This document shows, in pieces, positions 47,890 through 57,103 of a DNA stretch of 64,000 nucleotides (positions within the stretch are counted from its first letter, which is position 1; every line of letters begins with the position of its first letter). Source of the stretch: Leptospira sp. WS4.C2 (GTDB taxonomy: Bacteria > Spirochaetota > Leptospiria > Leptospirales > Leptospiraceae); NCBI RefSeq assembly GCF_040833985.1, contig NZ_CP162139.1, positions 1,174,501 through 1,238,500 on the forward strand, written 5' to 3'. The notes below the pieces were generated by a model. The model worked only from the letters and a program-made list of their open reading frames with translations, was not told where the DNA came from and did not search any database. The position numbers and the translations under genes are program-made.

Positions 47890-49434
47890 ACCTTTTTTTA
47901 AAATTGTTTGGATCACTGCTTCTTCGTTAGGTGGATAGAATACGCAAACCAAACTTCTGATTTTTAGAATTGTTTCAGCAAGAGAAGTCCTTGTTTCTAT
48001 TTGGTCCCAGTTTTCATAACCAATGATGATCCCGCAAGTTTCTTCCATACCAGCAAATTCTTTAGCGGAATAGTTTCTCATTCCATTCTCATTTAAAAAT
48101 TGTTTTAATCCATTTTGTATTAAATATTCTTCCGATTTGAATATTACAACAATTTCATCGTTTTCCACTTCCAATACCTTTTTTGCATATCCAAAACACC
48201 ATCGAATTTGGTCTGTTAGGTCTTCATCTGCTTTTATGAATTGGATATCGGAAAGATTACTTTGTATCGGGGATTCAGAAAAATCATTGAGTAGTGTATT
48301 TGCAAAATTGACAATTTCTGGAGAATTTCTTATATTCCGTTTGATATCCCAGACATGGATGGGAAGTGAATTCCAATATTCTAACATTGCTGATGGTAAA
48401 TATTTAAAACGTCTGGAAATAAAGAGGATCCAATTTTTATTTTCCCAAAAGTACTTAGATAAATATAAAAAAACTTCTTTTTCGGGAGATTGATTTAAAA
48501 CATCTTCGATCCCATCAGCAATTAAAAGGTCAATATTGTTATGATTGATTTCATTTATATTTGCGATGAGTTCAATATTTTTTTGCTCTGGAATATTTTC
48601 CAACTCCTCTTTCCAAATTTCGTAGAGTGCCTTGGCTCCTTGCCACAATAACACTTTTTTTCCGGCTCGTGCGTTTTGTAAGGCCAACTCTCCTGCAAGG
48701 ATGGACTTGCCTGAGCCGGTACTTCCAAACACAAGATTATGTGGGTAGTTGTTAATTCCTTCCACCAATTGGAATTGTTCTTTGGTAAAAAATAATAAAT
48801 TCTCTTCTTCTTTTTCTTTTTGTGAACGAAAGGTCTGAAAGAAGTTTAGGTTTTTTTTGATGATCTCATGTGCTTTGACAAGAACTGATTCTGGCAGAGG
48901 TTCTCTGTTGTAACGAAAAAGAATCTCTTCCAAAATGGAATTTAAATCAATCTCATCTTCCACTTCTTTCCCACCAAACACATATAGATGTTGGTCGTTT
49001 GGTAAGTGGAATTCTTTTCTTTCATTTTTCAAAAAGAAGATGGCACTATCATAATAATCTGCTGGAAACAAATCCACTAATTGGTTGTGGTTTTTGAAAA
49101 ACTCGCGGATTAGATCCCTTTGTGTGACTACTTGCTCAATTGGATTCTTATAAGACTTTCCTTCTACAGGGTTCCACTCCCTTGCGCGAACATTATAAAA
49201 TTCCCATTCGCCTTTCCTTTGCCTCCATTTTCCATTTTTTAATTCGATGGTAATGACTCCGTATGGTGAGATCACAAGAAAGTCGATTTCTCTCATGGGA
49301 ACATCGGGTGTGATGAGGGTAATGGAATAATAGATATTACAAGGAATGCGGATTTCCTTGGAAAAACGGCTATAAAAATGGGACTCGAGCGAAACATCTT
49401 TCGCTTTTCCGTGAAACTGTTTTGGATAGATCAT
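47875..49434 (-). CDS. NERD-domain P-loop ATPase/helicase-like protein
   Basis: A 519-residue protein with an N-terminal NERD (nuclease-related) domain, residues about 13-120, where REIDFLVISPYGVITIELKN holds the Asp-Glu-Lys set (D51, E64, K66). The second part has a Walker A loop VFGSTGSGKS (about residue 237) and a Walker-B-like LLIADGIED, resembling UvrD/DUF2075-type ATPases. Such proteins are often DNA-processing or defence proteins; the role here is inferred only. The gene's last codons lie over the P1 stem of rnpB on the opposite strand. Confidence 0.78.
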   Translation of the reverse strand: MIYPKQFHGKAKDVSLESHFYSRFSKEIRIPCNIYYSITLITPDVPMREIDFLVISPYGVITIELKNGKWRQRKGEWEFYNVRAREWNPVEGKSYKNPIEQVVTQRDLIREFFKNHNQLVDLFPADYYDSAIFFLKNERKEFHLPNDQHLYVFGGKEVEDEIDLNSILEEILFRYNREPLPESVLVKAHEIIKKNLNFFQTFRSQKEKEEENLLFFTKEQFQLVEGINNYPHNLVFGSTGSGKSILAGELALQNARAGKKVLLWQGAKALYEIWKEELENIPEQKNIELIANINEINHNNIDLLIADGIEDVLNQSPEKEVFLYLSKYFWENKNWILFISRRFKYLPSAMLEYWNSLPIHVWDIKRNIRNSPEIVNFANTLLNDFSESPIQSNLSDIQFIKADEDLTDQIRWCFGYAKKVLEVENDEIVVIFKSEEYLIQNGLKQFLNENGMRNYSAKEFAGMEETCGIIIGYENWDQIETRTSLAETILKIRSLVCVFYPPNEEAVIQTILKKGDSGP

Positions 49435-49477
49435 TTTTTAGTTCTGCAAACTGACCACCGGTGTTTCCATTGGTGAT

Positions 49478-50083
49478 ATGAAACTGATATCACCAACCGT
49501 TATTTTCTGCCTATTGTTTTGTGCCTGTGCCGGTGGGAATATCAAAATAAAGATCCGGCCTGACCTCTCTGGTGATCTCGTTTTATACCAAAAAAAGATT
49601 ACCAAAAAACCTTCAGGGGTTTTCTTCGGTTCCGGCCTGAAACCTGTCGGAGAACTTGAGATCAGTATTAAAGAGAGGGCATATCAATTTTCCAATTATA
49701 CTCATATACTACCTCCAGGATTTCGGTTCATCGAATTTACCGAAGACCAAATCGCGGAAATCCAATTGGTTGTAGATACGAGTAAGTCCTCTCCGCTTTT
49801 GAAAGCTTTGGATATCAACCGAGAGGAAATTGATTCTATTTTAAAAGAGGCTAAACTCAGAGATGATTTACTTCGTTTTAATACTCTTGTGGAGTTCATT
49901 CAGTTCGAAGTCCAGTTTCCCTTCCCCATTAAAAAAGTAAAATTTGCAGACCCAAGGACACCGGGTGAGTGGACGGCAAGGTTAGATAGTAACGAGAAGA
50001 TGATTGTGAATATTCCTTTACATTCCGTTTGGGCAAATGAACACCAACTCACAACGATTCAGATATATCCAGATTCGAATTAA
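49478..50083 (+). CDS. Predicted lipoprotein, 201 aa
   Basis: Unrecognised. The N-terminus has a lipoprotein signal peptide with Cys-rich end (VIFCLLFCACAGG), and lipidation is probably at the Cys of CAGG. The rest is a beta-rich and helical mixture without known domains. It is divergent from the NERD gene by 43 bases and ends with a 4-base overlap with the convergent precorrin-2 dehydrogenase gene. Confidence 0.7.
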   Translation: MKLISPTVIFCLLFCACAGGNIKIKIRPDLSGDLVLYQKKITKKPSGVFFGSGLKPVGELEISIKERAYQFSNYTHILPPGFRFIEFTEDQIAEIQLVVDTSKSSPLLKALDINREEIDSILKEAKLRDDLLRFNTLVEFIQFEVQFPFPIKKVKFADPRTPGEWTARLDSNEKMIVNIPLHSVWANEHQLTTIQIYPDSN

Positions 50084-50673
50084 GGTTTGTGAAAGTATTT
50101 GGAATTTAAATTTTGAATGATCTCTTTTAAGACCTTTCTTCTTTCCGCATTTTCAGGAAGGATTTCTTTTAAGTTCCTTCTCATTTCGAAAAGGGTTTCC
50201 ATAAGCTCATAATCCTCTTCGGGAAGAATTTCTTCAAAGAGTTTGCGTAACGTAGAGGATACACCTGCAAATTTTCCATCAGTGGAAATCGCAAATTGGA
50301 CTGGGCCAATGGATACCGAGGAGGAGGAGTAAAAATCGCAATTTTTTGGATCATCCACGGAGTTCACCCAAATCCCTTTTTCTTTCGCAATTTTTCGAAA
50401 ATTTCGATTGGTATCAGGATCACTTGTCGCTAAAAAAATAATATCACGATGATTTAAATCTTCTTCTAGAACCGCACGTTGTTCTACTGCGATGTTTGGG
50501 TATTTGTTTAAAAAAGTTTTCACTTCTTCACTGAAATCAATAGAGATCACATGGAGTTTGGCCCCAGTAAATTCAAGTCCCACCAATTTTTCTAAACAGG
50601 CATTCCCACCACCAACGATCAGAATATTTTTATTTTCTAAGTTTAAAAAAATGGGGTATTTTTTGAAATTCAT
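50080..50673 (-). CDS. Precorrin-2 dehydrogenase / siroheme synthase N-terminal type
   Basis: NAD-dependent oxidation of precorrin-2 to sirohydrochlorin, perhaps also iron insertion. The 197-residue protein matches the N-terminal half of CysG (Met8/SirC type): YPIFLNLENKNILIVGGGNA, the Rossmann loop, and FLATSDPDTNRNFRKIAKEK, VNSVDDPKNCDFY. It is coupled to cobA by an ATGA overlap, so siroheme for sulfite reductase is made by two separate proteins instead of a fused CysG. Confidence 0.92.
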   Translation of the reverse strand: MNFKKYPIFLNLENKNILIVGGGNACLEKLVGLEFTGAKLHVISIDFSEEVKTFLNKYPNIAVEQRAVLEEDLNHRDIIFLATSDPDTNRNFRKIAKEKGIWVNSVDDPKNCDFYSSSSVSIGPVQFAISTDGKFAGVSSTLRKLFEEILPEEDYELMETLFEMRRNLKEILPENAERRKVLKEIIQNLNSKYFHKP

Positions 50674-51455
50674 TCTGTAAATAAACTTGTGAGTATAAAA
50701 TTTTGAATTTTATCTTTTCTATCAAGCAAGGGACGTATTGCTTCCCCGACATAAAGGATTCCAGGGCCTGATGATTGTTTTCGAATACCATTTAACATAG
50801 TATCTGCGAGAGTGGATGGTGAAAAAGTTGGATTTGAACTTCCTACATTTTCCGCAAGCACAATGGGAGTGGTTCCTTTGATTCCTTTTTGGATTAGTCT
50901 TTCTGCAAGTTCCTTTGTTTTTTTACTACCCATAAGAATGACAATCGTTCCTAAAAAATTTTCCATCCCGGTCCAACTGCGTTCATCTTCTAAGATGGTA
51001 TGCCCATCCAGGATAATGATTTGTCTGGAGATCCCTCGAACAGTCAGTGAAAGGCCTAAGTCAGCGGCACCTGTGGTCACAGAACTCACTCCCGGAACTA
51101 CTTCAAAGGGAATTCCAAATTCCTCTAAGTTTTGGATTTCCTCGGCAAGCCTTCCAAAAATGGAAGCATCCCCACCTTTGAGTCGCACCACTCGTTTTCC
51201 CTGGGAGGCAAATTCGACTAACAATGAATTGATTTCGGGTTGGGTGCGAGCATGTTCGTTTGCTCTTTTTCCTACATAAAGGATTTGGGCATTCTCAGGA
51301 AATAAGTCTAAAAATTCGGGATCAAGAAGAGCATCATAAAGAATGACATCGGCTGATTCGATTCGATTTCGGCCTCGGAGGGTCAAAAGGTCAATGGGGC
51401 CTGGACCACCACTCACAAAACTGACAAATCCCTGTTCTGTCTTATTGGAGGACAT
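50670..51455 (-). CDS. cobA: Uroporphyrinogen-III C-methyltransferase
   Basis: Adds two methyl groups to uroporphyrinogen III, giving precorrin-2, the first step from heme to siroheme. The 261 residues contain VSGGPGPIDLLTLRGRNRIE, VRLKGGDASIFGRLAEEI and VVPGVSSVTTGAADLGLSL, the SUMT signature. AAGGT lies eight bases before the ATG. It is followed by the precorrin-2 dehydrogenase gene and is divergent from cysJ, the consumer of siroheme-bearing CysI. Confidence 0.95.
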   Translation of the reverse strand: MSSNKTEQGFVSFVSGGPGPIDLLTLRGRNRIESADVILYDALLDPEFLDLFPENAQILYVGKRANEHARTQPEINSLLVEFASQGKRVVRLKGGDASIFGRLAEEIQNLEEFGIPFEVVPGVSSVTTGAADLGLSLTVRGISRQIIILDGHTILEDERSWTGMENFLGTIVILMGSKKTKELAERLIQKGIKGTTPIVLAENVGSSNPTFSPSTLADTMLNGIRKQSSGPGILYVGEAIRPLLDRKDKIQNFILTSLFTE

Positions 51456-51620
51456 ATCTGTTATACCTTGCGATATTGCTGGAAATAGTCAAGTGATTGG
51501 CTAATAATTTCTACAAAATCTCCATTTTTTTGGTTTACTCGGGGTGTAACGCTGGGAAAAGATTCAATTTATCAGACTTTTTGGATGTTTTACTGGAATC
51601 CAAATCAAAAATAGGTTTTT

Positions 51621-53390
51621 ATGCTATCCGATGAGAAACGCAATCGATTTTTACAGTTACTGAAGGAATCCACCAAAGACGAATGGGTGTGGATGTCTGG
51701 ATATTTGTCTGCTCTCACGCAACCGAGTATTGGGGGCAGTAGTGTGGATGTTTCCATCACACCTCCCGTGAGCATTGATTCAGGGAGTGATCCTTTACAT
51801 GGAAATTTAAAAACCCAACCCATCCAATGTAGTGTTGTTTATGGAACAGAAACTGGAAATTCCAAAAAACTCGGAACAGAACTTGTTAAAAAATTAAAGG
51901 AACTAGGTGTGTCGGCAAAACTCAAAAGTACTGATACATACAAAGCCAAGGACCTAAAAGAAGAAGAGTATTTATTTGTTATTGTTTCGACTCATGGAGA
52001 TGGAGAACCACCGCAGGCGGCCAAACCATTCATCCAAATTTTGAAAGACTCAAAAGATTCTTTATCAAAAGTAAAGTTCGCCGTGCTTGGGTTAGGTGAT
52101 ACAAGTTATCCATTATTTTGTCAAACCGGTGAAGATGTAGATTCAATGCTTTCCAAATTGGGTGCAGAACGAATCCAACCTCTCGGAAAATGTGACGTTG
52201 ATTTTGATCTTGTGGCCAAACCTTGGATGGGTGAACTCATTGCTAAACTGAATGCCCACTCAAAAACTGCTACAACACAAAGTTCTGTGCAGACACAAAC
52301 TTCAACTACAAAACCAACTTCTGGTGGTAAGATTGTCTATGAAGGTGCTGTAATTACTAATATTATTTTAAACGATGTGGGAGCCAGTAAATCCACTAGA
52401 CATATCGAAATCAAAACAACCGTTCCTATCGATTACCAACCAGGGGACAGTGCCGGTTTTATTGCTTACAATCGTGATGAGGAAGTGAATCGTATTCTTT
52501 CTTTATTAAAAACAGATCGTGAGACTCGTGTTACCTATAAAGGGGAAACATGGATGGCTTATGATTTGTTCCGTAAAAAAGTATCCGTTCGTTTTTTGCC
52601 TGATCGAGTCATTCAGAAATATGCGGCACTGGTCGGAAAAGAAATTCCTTCCGGTAAATTGGATTTGGATGTATTACTTACTCTTCATTCATCAGAAACT
52701 AAATTAGAACTACAAACTCTAGTAGATATTTTAGAACCGATTGTGCCTCGATATTATTCTATCGCTTCCAGTCCTTCTGCCCATGGAGAAGATGAAGTTC
52801 ACCTAACGGTTGCAGAAGTTGAGATCGAAACGTTTACTGGCATTAAAACTGGTTTTTGTTCTGGATTTTTAGCGGAATTAAAGGAAGGGGATGTGGTTCC
52901 TTTCTTTATCCAAAGAAACAATTCCTTCCGATTGCCAAGTCCCGATACAGATATCATTATGATTGGACCGGGAACAGGGATTGCTCCTTTTCGAAGTTTT
53001 TTATTTGAAAGAGAACAAAATTCTGGGAATGGAAGAAACTGGTTATTTTTTGGAGAACGAAACTTTGTCTCCGATTTTTATTACCAAACAGAACTTTTGG
53101 AATTAATGGACACGGGCGTATTGCATAAGTTAAATGCAGCCTTCTCAAGAGATACAAAACAAAAAGTGTATGTGCAAGACCGTATGGGTGAAAATGCAGC
53201 AGAACTTTTGAAGTGGATAGAAAACGGAGCAGTGATTTATCTTTGCGGCTCCAAAGATCCAATGAGTAAAGACGTAGATCGTAAACTCATTGAAATTCTT
53301 TCAGAAAGAACATTTGATACGGGAAAAGAAGCTTCCGATTATCTAAAGGAATTGGAAGAAATGGGTCGCTACATTAAGGATGTTTACTGA
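51621..53390 (+). CDS. cysJ: Sulfite reductase flavoprotein subunit
   Basis: Carries electrons from NADPH through FAD and FMN to CysI. The 589 residues show a flavodoxin domain (VVYGTETGNSKKLG, STHGDGEPPQAAKPF), the FAD-binding RYYSIASSPSA, GFCSGFLAEL and the NADPH-binding IGPGTGIAPFRSFLFER, ending in GRYIKDVY. Length is like E. coli CysJ. The gene directly precedes cysI. Confidence 0.94.
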   Translation: MLSDEKRNRFLQLLKESTKDEWVWMSGYLSALTQPSIGGSSVDVSITPPVSIDSGSDPLHGNLKTQPIQCSVVYGTETGNSKKLGTELVKKLKELGVSAKLKSTDTYKAKDLKEEEYLFVIVSTHGDGEPPQAAKPFIQILKDSKDSLSKVKFAVLGLGDTSYPLFCQTGEDVDSMLSKLGAERIQPLGKCDVDFDLVAKPWMGELIAKLNAHSKTATTQSSVQTQTSTTKPTSGGKIVYEGAVITNIILNDVGASKSTRHIEIKTTVPIDYQPGDSAGFIAYNRDEEVNRILSLLKTDRETRVTYKGETWMAYDLFRKKVSVRFLPDRVIQKYAALVGKEIPSGKLDLDVLLTLHSSETKLELQTLVDILEPIVPRYYSIASSPSAHGEDEVHLTVAEVEIETFTGIKTGFCSGFLAELKEGDVVPFFIQRNNSFRLPSPDTDIIMIGPGTGIAPFRSFLFEREQNSGNGRNWLFFGERNFVSDFYYQTELLELMDTGVLHKLNAAFSRDTKQKVYVQDRMGENAAELLKWIENGAVIYLCGSKDPMSKDVDRKLIEILSERTFDTGKEASDYLKELEEMGRYIKDVY

Positions 53391-53397
53391 GGTAATC

Positions 53398-55065
53398 ATG
53401 GCAGAACAAAAAAAAGAAACATTAGCAGAAAAAGTAAAACGCCTCAGTCGAGGCCTTAGAGGATCGCTTGTTGACAGTTTGAAAGACGAACATACTGGAT
53501 CTTTACGTTCCGATGACCAACTATTACTGAAGTTCCATGGAATGTACCAACAAGATGACAGGGATCGTAGAGAAGAACGTGCCACTAAAAAATTAGAACG
53601 TTTGTATTCCTTTATGATTCGTTTGCGAATCCCTGGGGGAATGATTGGACCGGTTCACTGGGAAGCCTTACACAATGTTGCAGGTGAAAATTCCACAGGC
53701 ACCATCAAAATCACAACACGCCAAACTGTCCAACTTCATGGAATTTTAAAATCGAAAATCAAACCAACCATCAAGGCATTTGATTCTGTATTTTTAGATT
53801 CGATTGCTGCTTGTGGGGACGTAAACCGTAATGTCACTTGTACTTCGAATCCAGCAACAAGTCCCTTACACAAAGAAGTGTTCGGATATGCAGGAGAAAT
53901 CAGCCGTTCTCTTTTACCAAAAACCAGAGCCTATTATGAGATTTGGCTCGATGAAAATCTTTTAGCAGAAAAAGAAGAACCAGAAGATCCTTTGTATAAG
54001 GATGTATACCTTCCTCGTAAGTTTAAAATCGCAATTGCCATCCCACCTTACAATGATGTGGATCTTTTTACCAATGATATTGGGCTTATTGCCATCATTG
54101 AAAATGGACAACTGCTTGGATTCAATGTTGCAGTTGGTGGGGGTCTTGGAACCACTCATGGAAATGCGGATACCTACCCAAGAGTCGGAACTGTATTTGG
54201 TTATATTCCTAAAAAAGACATCTTAAAAGTTGTCTATGAAATTGTAACAGTCCAAAGAGATTTTGGGAATCGCGAAGACAGAAAACTTTCTCGTTTGAAA
54301 TACACCTTGGACCGGTTAGGTGTTGAGTTTTACAAACGAGAAGTGGAAAAACGAGTAGGGATTAGTTTTGAACCAACAAAAGAATACCAATTCACGCAAA
54401 GGTCTGATGATTTTGGTTGGAAACAAGACGTGGCAGGAAACTGGCATTATACGGTCTTTGTGGAAAATGGCCGTGTATGTGACGAACATGGATATAACCT
54501 AAAAACGGCACTACTCGAAGTTTCTAAAACAAGAAGGGCTACATTCCGTTTTACTTGTAACCAAAACCTAATTCTCTCTGATATTTTTCCAAAAGATAAG
54601 GATCTCATAGAGTCCATTCTTGTGAAGTTTGGGGTTCATCGCAAAACTCAGGAAATTTCACCCATTCGCAAGAATTCCATTGCTTGTGTGGCACTTAGCA
54701 CTTGTTCCTTGGCACTTGCCGAAGGACAAAGATACCTTCCGAGCCTTATCGATAAAATTGAACCCATCCTTGGAAAACATGGACTTAGCAATGAACCGGT
54801 ATCGATCCGAATGACAGGTTGTCCGAATGGATGTGCAAGACCTTATATTTCCGAGATTGGTCTTGTGGGAACATCTTATGGCAAATACAACCTACATTTA
54901 GGTGCAGATGCCGAAGGATACCGACTCAACAAAAAGTATAAAGATGATTTGGACGAGGCGGCCATATTACTTGAGTTAGATGGCCTTTTTGGAAGATTTT
55001 CAAAAGAAAGAAATTCCAAAGAATCGTTTGGAGATTATATCAATCGAATTGGAATCTTAAATTAA
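53398..55065 (+). CDS. cysI: Sulfite reductase hemoprotein subunit
   Basis: Reduces sulfite to sulfide at a siroheme-[4Fe-4S] centre. The 555-residue product has the cluster Cys pairs in ACVALSTCSLALAEG and MTGCPNGCARP, and the siroheme-contact block ACGDVNRNVTC. The ATG at 53398, with GAGG six bases upstream, starts eight bases after the cysJ stop; the frame also opens at 53380, inside cysJ. Its last four bases overlap the convergent BASS gene. Confidence 0.95.
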   Translation: MAEQKKETLAEKVKRLSRGLRGSLVDSLKDEHTGSLRSDDQLLLKFHGMYQQDDRDRREERATKKLERLYSFMIRLRIPGGMIGPVHWEALHNVAGENSTGTIKITTRQTVQLHGILKSKIKPTIKAFDSVFLDSIAACGDVNRNVTCTSNPATSPLHKEVFGYAGEISRSLLPKTRAYYEIWLDENLLAEKEEPEDPLYKDVYLPRKFKIAIAIPPYNDVDLFTNDIGLIAIIENGQLLGFNVAVGGGLGTTHGNADTYPRVGTVFGYIPKKDILKVVYEIVTVQRDFGNREDRKLSRLKYTLDRLGVEFYKREVEKRVGISFEPTKEYQFTQRSDDFGWKQDVAGNWHYTVFVENGRVCDEHGYNLKTALLEVSKTRRATFRFTCNQNLILSDIFPKDKDLIESILVKFGVHRKTQEISPIRKNSIACVALSTCSLALAEGQRYLPSLIDKIEPILGKHGLSNEPVSIRMTGCPNGCARPYISEIGLVGTSYGKYNLHLGADAEGYRLNKKYKDDLDEAAILLELDGLFGRFSKERNSKESFGDYINRIGILN

Positions 55066-55967
55066 GATTCCAATTCATTATTAGTTCTATTCCAATAAGT
55101 AGCAATCGCGGCACCAGCAATCAGGTGCCAGATTCCCCACCATGCGCAAATCATTGCCATACCACCGAGTCCATCAAAAAAATTAAAAACAATGGCAAGT
55201 CCAAGACTTGAGTTTTGAATTCCTGTTTCTATCGCCACAGTCTTTCTATCTCCGAGAGGCAATCGGAAAAGTTTTGCAAAGTAATACCCGAGAGAAAGAC
55301 CCGCTAAGTTCATAAGGAATACAAGCCCAAAGAGAAGGTGGATGTATTCTTTAAAGAACTTCCAATTGGAAGCGAGTGCACCCACGATAAAAAATGCGAG
55401 TAACAAAATGGAAATCCTTTGCACCCCACGTTTTACTGTATGTGTGAGTTTAGGAAATAATTTTTGAAATAGAATTCCTAGTATCAATGGGATGAGTAAC
55501 AGTAAAGTGACAGAAACCAAAATTTCATAAGGACTTACTGAGATTGACTTTAGATATTCTCTTGTCATCGGGAGTAATTTTCCCCAAAAGAAAAAACCAA
55601 GTGGTGTTAGGATAAAGGCAAATGCAGAAGAGAATGTGGTAAGACTCACCGATAGTGCTAAATTTCCTTTTGCCAAATGGGTGAAAAAATTGGACATATT
55701 CCCACCAGGACAAGAGGCCACAAGCACCATCCCCAGAGCAAGACCCGGGTGTGGTTTGATCACCCAAATGATGAGGAGAGTGGCAATCGGTAACAAAATG
55801 TATTGGCTAAAAAGACCAACAAACGCTGGTTTGGGATAACGCAAAAGGTGACGGAAATCTTGCAACTTTAGTTCCAAGGCAATTCCAAACATAATAAAAC
55901 CAATCAGCGTATTGATCAAATAGACTGAATCTTTGTTAAAGTTTAGACGAACTGTATTGATATCCAT
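55062..55967 (-). CDS. BASS-family (bile acid:sodium symporter-like) transporter
   Basis: A 301-residue membrane protein with about nine or ten helices. Family blocks are LIGFIMFGIALELKL, LVASCPGGNMSNFFTHLAKG (the sodium-binding cross-over region) and the C-terminal ETGIQNSSLGLAIVF. Members take up diverse anions, including organic acids and sulfur compounds. It starts directly after the stop of the TauD-like gene, without a spacer, suggesting a joint function. Confidence 0.88.
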   Translation of the reverse strand: MDINTVRLNFNKDSVYLINTLIGFIMFGIALELKLQDFRHLLRYPKPAFVGLFSQYILLPIATLLIIWVIKPHPGLALGMVLVASCPGGNMSNFFTHLAKGNLALSVSLTTFSSAFAFILTPLGFFFWGKLLPMTREYLKSISVSPYEILVSVTLLLLIPLILGILFQKLFPKLTHTVKRGVQRISILLLAFFIVGALASNWKFFKEYIHLLFGLVFLMNLAGLSLGYYFAKLFRLPLGDRKTVAIETGIQNSSLGLAIVFNFFDGLGGMAMICAWWGIWHLIAGAAIATYWNRTNNELES

Positions 55968-57035
55968 TTATTCTGACCATCCTACAAGGATTCGGCGTGG
56001 CCCAGTAAAGGGGAGCCTTCCATGAGAAACCGAAAAGTTATCAATGATAAGAATATCTCCTGTTTGCCATGGGATCGCAACTAGATGTTTCCAAAATAAG
56101 TTTGAAATTGATTTCATTTCCTTTGTTGTGATCTCTTCTCCATTTCCATAGGTGACATGAACGTCATGTGACTTTTCTCCAGAAATTCTTTTAATCGTAG
56201 TAAGGAGTGTAAGTAAAATTGCAACACCTAGAGAACGAAATGTTTTTTGTCGTTTGAAAATTTTCCAAACTTCACTCACTGCAGCTTGGTAGTGAAAGGT
56301 TTGGGAATGGTTGTGCCAGGCTGTGGTTTTTGCTTCTGGATGGATGCGAAAGCCTGATTGTTCATTGGTAATCGTTAACGAATCCAATCCAGACCAATCC
56401 AATTGGAATCTATTTTCATCAGAGATTTTTTTCACTTCATCGAGATTGGTGGTTCCAAACATTTCATCCCAACGTTTGGTTTTCCATAAAGAGAATCTAG
56501 CTTTTTTGGATGGGCCATCGTATCGCCTTCTGTAACGAATCCCATGTTCCTTAATCTTTTCTTTGATCTTTGGATCGATCTCTTTATAAATTTCTCTAAG
56601 ATCGGTAAGGGGAGTTTCACCACCTGTCTCCGATGCTTTTTCTGCATAAAAAAATAAAAGTTTCGGGGGGTTGTCGAGAAAACTCATCTCGGCATGTTGC
56701 ATGATTGGATAGTGGGGAGGAAGCTCACTGGCGGTAAACACGTGTTTCACGACCTGATCTCGGGGAGAGGTTCCTAAATAAAACTCGCCTAGTTTTTCGT
56801 CGGTTGCCAAAAGAATGGATTGGAAGTCGGTTGCCTCATGGACAGGAAAACCACGAAGTAAAACTGCTCCATAGGTTTTTAGGTCCTCTCTCCATTCCTT
56901 CTGGTTTTTATTGATCCAGTCTGTTAGGTCCTGGAGGACTTTATCCTTGCCGGGCTCATAAACAAGGGGAAGTTTCGTCTCCCCGAGGAAAGATTTGCGG
57001 ATCCATTTCGTTGCAGTTGTGGTGGCTTGGCTCAT
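55968..57035 (-). CDS. TauD/TfdA-like Fe(II)/2-oxoglutarate dioxygenase
   Basis: A 355-residue oxygenase of the clavaminate synthase/TauD fold. The metal triad is visible as H114 and E116 in QHAEMSF, and H338 in NFSVSHGRLPF, with a 2-oxoglutarate-binding Arg in TGPRR (347-348). Members cleave taurine or other sulfonates, or hydroxylate amino acids. A hydrophobic insertion (about residues 265-282) is unusual for a soluble enzyme. Its position between sulfite reductase and APS reductase genes points to organosulfur use, but a SyrP-like hydroxylase remains possible. Confidence 0.83.
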   Translation of the reverse strand: MSQATTTATKWIRKSFLGETKLPLVYEPGKDKVLQDLTDWINKNQKEWREDLKTYGAVLLRGFPVHEATDFQSILLATDEKLGEFYLGTSPRDQVVKHVFTASELPPHYPIMQHAEMSFLDNPPKLLFFYAEKASETGGETPLTDLREIYKEIDPKIKEKIKEHGIRYRRRYDGPSKKARFSLWKTKRWDEMFGTTNLDEVKKISDENRFQLDWSGLDSLTITNEQSGFRIHPEAKTTAWHNHSQTFHYQAAVSEVWKIFKRQKTFRSLGVAILLTLLTTIKRISGEKSHDVHVTYGNGEEITTKEMKSISNLFWKHLVAIPWQTGDILIIDNFSVSHGRLPFTGPRRILVGWSE

Positions 57036-57103
57036 ACTAATGTCATCTTAGTGAACCTAACCGGATAAAATCAAGATAAAATCTGTTATGTTGAACTAAA
57101 TTT

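Noticed and set aside
51421..51455. ATTGGAGG near the cobA start as a third sulfur operator half-site
   Set aside because: It lies inside cobA codons, and the matching second half at the 9-base spacing is absent.
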